Shown here: one piece after another, positions 60,352 through 64,000 of the stretch
How positions within the stretch are numbered: the first letter of the stretch is position 1
Layout: every line of letters begins with the position of its first letter
Origin: Bizionia paragorgiae
GTDB lineage: Bacteria; Bacteroidota; Bacteroidia; Flavobacteriales; Flavobacteriaceae
DNA: 64,000 bases
Assembly (NCBI RefSeq): GCF_900107625.1
Contig: NZ_FNQK01000006.1
Span: 1 to 64,000, forward strand
Direction of reading: 5' to 3'
The notes under the pieces: model-generated
What the model was told of the DNA's origin: nothing
Seen by the model: the letters and a program-made list of their open reading frames with translations, nothing else
Database searches by the model: none
Position numbers and translations under genes: made by a program

Positions 60352-60928
60352 AGTGTACTGGTTTAGGAGGATATTAATGATGAATTGTACACTTTTACTT
60401 TGTGCGTTGTGCGTATACTTTGACCTAAGCCAAAAGCTACACTTTGTGATAAGGGATTCGTTGAAAACACCTTATGGTATTGGATAAGATGAATTGCCTT
60501 TTTGACTAAGCGCTTTAAATTGCAGGTATGGGAATTCGCTAAAGTAGGGGTAAGAAGTAGGGGATTAATAGTGTGATGGAAACGGTATACTTTTCTACCT
60601 GTATGGGTATAACTTACAGCTAAAAGTAAATTGAAGTGTTGTGTATTCGAGAGTAGTACAAGTTCTAAACACAGCTTTAAAACATCTTTAACAAAATGTT
60701 TAAAGGCTTCTATAATCCCTTGGGATGACTGTCCCATTATTGACTTTACTTTCATAGAAATGTGAATAATACATTAACTAAACTATTAAGTGCTATTAAT
60801 CAATTTAGGGGCGGGAGTCTTAAATTTAGTGAAAAGGAGTCGATTTAGCTAGTAAAAGTTTATAAGATATTGTAAATCAGAATGCTGTGGTGGAAAAGGT
60901 GTTTTTTGGAATTAAAATTGGAGATATA
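60352..60928. other. Region upstream of the giant kinase gene
   Basis: This stretch holds one doubtful frame (60363-60755, reverse strand) and otherwise nothing recognisable. No exact TAnnTTTG box facing the kinase was found within 100 bases of its ATG; near-matches on the reverse strand lie further up (a TAAATTTA around 60820). The operon promoter is therefore not located. Confidence 0.35.
60363..60755 (-). CDS. Doubtful open reading frame upstream of the giant kinase gene
   Basis: The frame encodes 130 residues (MKVKSIMGQSSQGIIEAFKH at the start) and ends 11 bases before the kinase ATG. Its composition is odd for this genome: many His and Thr, few Glu and Asp in the second half, no domain, signal or membrane helix. 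It could be a fast-evolving first gene of the operon, a decayed gene, or chance. Position alone supports it. Confidence 0.25.
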   Translation of the reverse strand: MKVKSIMGQSSQGIIEAFKHFVKDVLKLCLELVLLSNTQHFNLLLAVSYTHTGRKVYRFHHTINPLLLTPTLANSHTCNLKRLVKKAIHLIQYHKVFSTNPLSQSVAFGLGQSIRTTHKVKVYNSSLISS

Positions 60929-60981
60929 AAAAAAAAGCCAATTCTTCTCAATATTAATATTGATAGAATTGGCTTTTTATA
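60929..60981 (-). terminator. Terminator of the beta-oxidation operon
   Basis: AAAAAGCCAATTCT pairs with AGAATTGGCTTTTT; the loop itself contains ATATTAATAT. It follows the acyl-CoA dehydrogenase gene on the reverse strand. Confidence 0.85.
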
Positions 60982-61001
60982 AGTTTTACTTGTTCTAAAG
61001 T

Positions 61002-62810
61002 TTAGAAGTCGTATTTATTATCTGCTTTAATACGCTCAGCAATTTCGTTACGTAAATCAACGATATCTGGGTAGTTAGCATATTTTGTAAAACGCTTTAA
61101 TCCCATAAGCATCATACGTTGCTCGTCACCTTCAGCAAAAGAGATAATACTTTCTTTTCCTTTTTTCTCGATGATATCTACAGCGTTATATAAGTATAGT
61201 TTAGACATCGCTATTTGAACAGCTTGTTTGTCTTCACCAAAGCGCTTAGCATTTTTCTCGGTTCTTAAAATTGCTGATTCAGCCATATAGATTTCAATTA
61301 AGATGTCGGCAGCAGCAATTAATAACTGTTGGTGCTCTTCTAATTGCGGACCAAATTTTTGTACAGCAGCTCCAGCCACCATTAAGAATGTTTTCTTAAG
61401 TTTTGCAATCATTTCCTTTTCTTCAGAAAATAATTCAGAATAGTCAGGGGTATCAAAAGAAGGGATACCCATTAATTCACTTTGAACAGCTTGAGCAGGA
61501 CCTAATAAATCTACGTGACCTTTCATCGCTTTCTTTACTAGCATACCAACACATAACATTCTGTTAATTTCGTTAGTTCCTTCGTAAATACGTGCAATTC
61601 TAGCATCTCTCCAAGCGGCTTCCATAGGGGTTTCCTCTGAGAATCCCATACCTCCAAAAATTTGGATTCCTTCATCTGCACAATTCTGTACATCTTCAGA
61701 AACGGCTACTTTAAGAATAGAACATTCAATAGCATATTCTTCAACACCTTTTAGCTCCGCTTCTTGGTGTGTGTTTCCAGCAGCCTCACGCATAGCGATT
61801 CTGTCCTCAATGTTTTTAGAAGCTCTATAGGTAGCAGACTCTCCTACGTAAGCGTTAGTTGCCATTTCAGCAAGTTTCACTTTAATAGCACCAAAGTCAG
61901 CGATAGGCGTTTTAAATTGTTTACGCTCGTTTGCATAGTTAACAGCAGTTGTTAAAATTCGTCTTTGAGAATCTAAACAAGCAGCAGCTAATTTAATACG
62001 TCCAATGTTTAGGGCGTTCATAGCGATTTTAAATCCTTCACCACGACCAGCTAACATGTTTTCTGCAGGAACTACTGTGTCATTAAAAAACACCTGACGT
62101 GTAGAAGACGCACGAATTCCTAATTTGTGTTCTTCTTCACCTAAAGTAATTCCGTTAGGGTTATTTTTATCGTATTCTACAATAAAACCAGTAATATTTT
62201 TGTCATCTTCAATACGTGCAAAAACAATCATCAAGCTACAGAAACCTGCATTTGATATCCACATTTTTTGTCCGTTGATTTTATAAGACTTTCCATCAGC
62301 AGAAAGTTCTGCAGTTGTTTTTCCTGAATTCGCATCCGATCCTGCGCCGGGCTCTGTTAAACAGTACGCACCAAACCATTCTCCTGTTGCTAATTTAGGA
62401 ACGTATTTTTTCTTTTGCTCTTCAGTACCATAAAGGGTAATTGGCATTGTTCCAATTCCTGTATGTGCACCAAAAGCGGTACTAAAAGAACCGGTACCAG
62501 AAGATATATAATCACATGTTAATACGGTTGAAACAAAACCCATTCCTAATCCTTCATAAGCTTCAGGAACAGCAACTCCTAAAAATCCAAGTTCACCAGC
62601 TTTACGCATTACCTCTTCGGTTAACGCATAATCTTTAGCTTCAAATCGTGCTCTATTTGCAATGATTTCACGATCGTTGAACTCCATTACAGCCTCCTTC
62701 ATCATTGTTTGTTCTTCTGAAAAATCTTCAGGAGTAAAAACGTCTTCACATTGTGTTTCTTTTACTAAGAATTGACCTCCACGAAGGATGTCTTTTTCTA
62801 AATCTGCCAT
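61002..62810 (-). CDS. Acyl-CoA dehydrogenase
   Basis: The 602-residue protein has the ACAD core (about 30-430): YCLTEPGAGSDANSGKTTAE, KMWISNAGFCSLMIVFARI, YANERKQFKTPIADFGAIKV and the catalytic-base region RIYEGTNEINRML with the Glu before Gly-Thr-Asn. A C-terminal helical extension of about 150 residues makes it longer than the 380-residue mitochondrial type, as in VLCAD/ACAD9-like enzymes. It oxidises fatty acyl-CoA with FAD. It lies 27 bases after a thiolase gene, so both belong to a beta-oxidation operon. Confidence 0.93.
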   Translation of the reverse strand: MADLEKDILRGGQFLVKETQCEDVFTPEDFSEEQTMMKEAVMEFNDREIIANRARFEAKDYALTEEVMRKAGELGFLGVAVPEAYEGLGMGFVSTVLTCDYISSGTGSFSTAFGAHTGIGTMPITLYGTEEQKKKYVPKLATGEWFGAYCLTEPGAGSDANSGKTTAELSADGKSYKINGQKMWISNAGFCSLMIVFARIEDDKNITGFIVEYDKNNPNGITLGEEEHKLGIRASSTRQVFFNDTVVPAENMLAGRGEGFKIAMNALNIGRIKLAAACLDSQRRILTTAVNYANERKQFKTPIADFGAIKVKLAEMATNAYVGESATYRASKNIEDRIAMREAAGNTHQEAELKGVEEYAIECSILKVAVSEDVQNCADEGIQIFGGMGFSEETPMEAAWRDARIARIYEGTNEINRMLCVGMLVKKAMKGHVDLLGPAQAVQSELMGIPSFDTPDYSELFSEEKEMIAKLKKTFLMVAGAAVQKFGPQLEEHQQLLIAAADILIEIYMAESAILRTEKNAKRFGEDKQAVQIAMSKLYLYNAVDIIEKKGKESIISFAEGDEQRMMLMGLKRFTKYANYPDIVDLRNEIAERIKADNKYDF

Positions 62811-62837
62811 TTTATAGTATTGTATTAAGTTCTTTGA

Positions 62838-64000
62838 TTAGTTTAAAAATTCGAATATTCCACATGCACCTTGACCTGTACCTACGCACATAGTTACGGC
62901 ACCATATTTTCCTTGCATGTTTCGCTGACGCATTTCGTCGAATAACTGCACAGATAATTTAGAACCGGTACAACCTAGTGGGTGACCTAAGGCAATTGCC
63001 CCACCATTCACGTTAATGATATCTGGATTAAGATCTAACTCTCTAATTACAGCTAAAGACTGTGAAGCAAAAGCTTCGTTTAACTCGATTAAAGATAAAT
63101 CGTCTTGTTTTAATCCTGCTTGTTTTAAAGCCTTCGGAATTGCTTTTACTGGTCCGATACCCATAATACGGGGCTCGACACCTGCTGCTGCATAATTTAC
63201 TAAGCGCGCAATTGGTTCAAGATTTAATTCTTTTACCATGTCTTCACTCATAATCATAACAAAGGCAGCACCATCACTCATTTGTGAGGAGTTACCGGCA
63301 GTTACACTACCGTTAGCAGCAAATACTGGACGCAATTTTGCTAAAGCGTCTTTACTAGTTCCTGCACGTGGTCCTTCGTCTTTAGTTACTGTATACGATT
63401 TTGTAGCTCTTTTTCCGTTAGCATCAATATAAGTTTGTTCTACGTCAATAGGCACAATTTGATTTTGAAAACGATTTTCAGCTTGCGCTTTTAAAGCTTT
63501 CATGTGTGAGTTAAAGGCAAATTCATCTTGATCTTCTCGAGATACGTTGAATTGTTTTGCTACTGCTTCAGCAGTATTTCCCATTCCCCAATAATAATCT
63601 TCATGACCAGCTTTTACTGTATCATAATTTAATTCTGGTTTAAAACCGGTCATAGGTACAGCGCTCATGCTTTCTGCTCCTCCAGCAATAATACAATCTG
63701 CCATTCCTGCTTGGATTTTGGCAGTTGCAATTCCGATAGTTTCTATACCTGAAGCACAGAAACGATTTACGGTTACACCAGGTACATCTACACTATCTAA
63801 TCCGATTAAGGAAATAAAACGTGCCATATTTAATCCTTGTGCACCTTCAGGCATGGCGTTTCCAACGATGACATCGTCAATACGCTTTTTATCCAAATTT
63901 GGAAGTTCCTTCATCATGTACTGAATGGTTTCAGCCGCTAATTCATCGGTTCTTTTAAAACGGAACACACCTTTTGGAGCTTTACCAACTGCGGTTCTGT
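62838..64000 (-). CDS. fadA: Acetyl-CoA C-acyltransferase (3-ketoacyl-CoA thiolase), 5' end cut
   Basis: The frame is open to the window edge; the residues read RTAVGKAPKGVFRFKRTDEL at the left limit, so the true start is outside and only about ten residues are missing. The nucleophilic Cys is in NRFCASGIETIG, the His in NGGAIALGHPLGCTG and the second Cys in GTGQGACGIFEF. It cleaves 3-ketoacyl-CoA to acetyl-CoA in beta-oxidation. The upstream partner, probably the hydratase/3-hydroxyacyl-CoA dehydrogenase gene, would lie beyond the window. Confidence 0.93.
   Translation of the reverse strand, partial: RTAVGKAPKGVFRFKRTDELAAETIQYMMKELPNLDKKRIDDVIVGNAMPEGAQGLNMARFISLIGLDSVDVPGVTVNRFCASGIETIGIATAKIQAGMADCIIAGGAESMSAVPMTGFKPELNYDTVKAGHEDYYWGMGNTAEAVAKQFNVSREDQDEFAFNSHMKALKAQAENRFQNQIVPIDVEQTYIDANGKRATKSYTVTKDEGPRAGTSKDALAKLRPVFAANGSVTAGNSSQMSDGAAFVMIMSEDMVKELNLEPIARLVNYAAAGVEPRIMGIGPVKAIPKALKQAGLKQDDLSLIELNEAFASQSLAVIRELDLNPDIINVNGGAIALGHPLGCTGSKLSVQLFDEMRQRNMQGKYGAVTMCVGTGQGACGIFEFLN

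Overview
The window looks like chromosomal DNA of a Bacteroidota bacterium, most likely a marine Flavobacteriaceae (Olleya, Formosa or Winogradskyella-like; genus not determinable here). The signs are AT-rich DNA, almost no Shine-Dalgarno sequences, repeated promoter boxes of the Bacteroidota type TAnnTTTG, and a family set typical of that group (head-GIN, DUF4331, LETM1-related biofilm protein, LytTR two-component genes, SpoIIM/RDD/MoxR/DUF58 cluster, NDH-2, ISAon1-type transposase). No rRNA, tRNA or CRISPR array was seen.

Layout. 1-243 is the cut edge of an insertion sequence. 0.6-5 kb holds housekeeping and envelope genes: an FKBP isomerase, an aldehyde dehydrogenase with a tiny membrane protein behind it, a YtxH/holin-like operon and thioredoxin reductase. 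5-10.6 kb holds a head-GIN protein, a PadR-PspC-DUF4870 cluster, a DUF4442 protein and an AIM24 protein. 10.7-12.2 kb is a divergent oxyR/dps peroxide-defence pair. 12.3-21.8 kb has two secreted or outer-membrane proteins and the conserved DUF58-MoxR-DUF4350-DUF4129-membrane protein-SpoIIM operon, divergent from RDD and a TRIC-type channel. 21.9-32.6 kb is a mixed housekeeping region: M3 peptidase, cyclophilin, CoA pyrophosphatase, acyltransferase, ECF sigma factor, NDH-2, lysoplasmalogenase and several membrane proteins including a tandem paralogous pair. 32.7-36.6 kb is a LytS/LytTR two-component operon with 2TM domains, convergent with a LETM1-related gene. 36.7-44 kb is a DUF4331 x2-TPR-TonB receptor operon facing an ECF sigma/RskA anti-sigma pair and a lipoprotein Cu/Zn superoxide dismutase. 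44-50 kb is a VWA/AAA+ pair, an alpha/beta hydrolase-OsmC fusion and an M1 peptidase. 61-64 kb is the start of a fatty-acid beta-oxidation operon (thiolase plus acyl-CoA dehydrogenase).

The most unusual part is 50.2-60.4 kb. Five co-directional, tightly spaced genes encode a 1941-residue soluble histidine kinase with an NTF2-like N-terminus and eight tandem sensor modules, a TPR-transmembrane histidine kinase, a stand-alone receiver, a receiver-fused class III nucleotidyl cyclase, and a membrane protein recognised as the Pycsar-effector (PycTM/DUF5706) family. I read this as a signalling cascade in which two paralogous kinases act through two paralogous receivers on a cyclic-nucleotide cyclase whose product may act on a PycTM-type membrane effector. 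The catalytic residues of the cyclase look adenylate-type rather than pyrimidine-specific, so this may be a two-component-controlled relative of Pycsar rather than Pycsar itself. Family assignments rest on motifs read by eye; no search was run.
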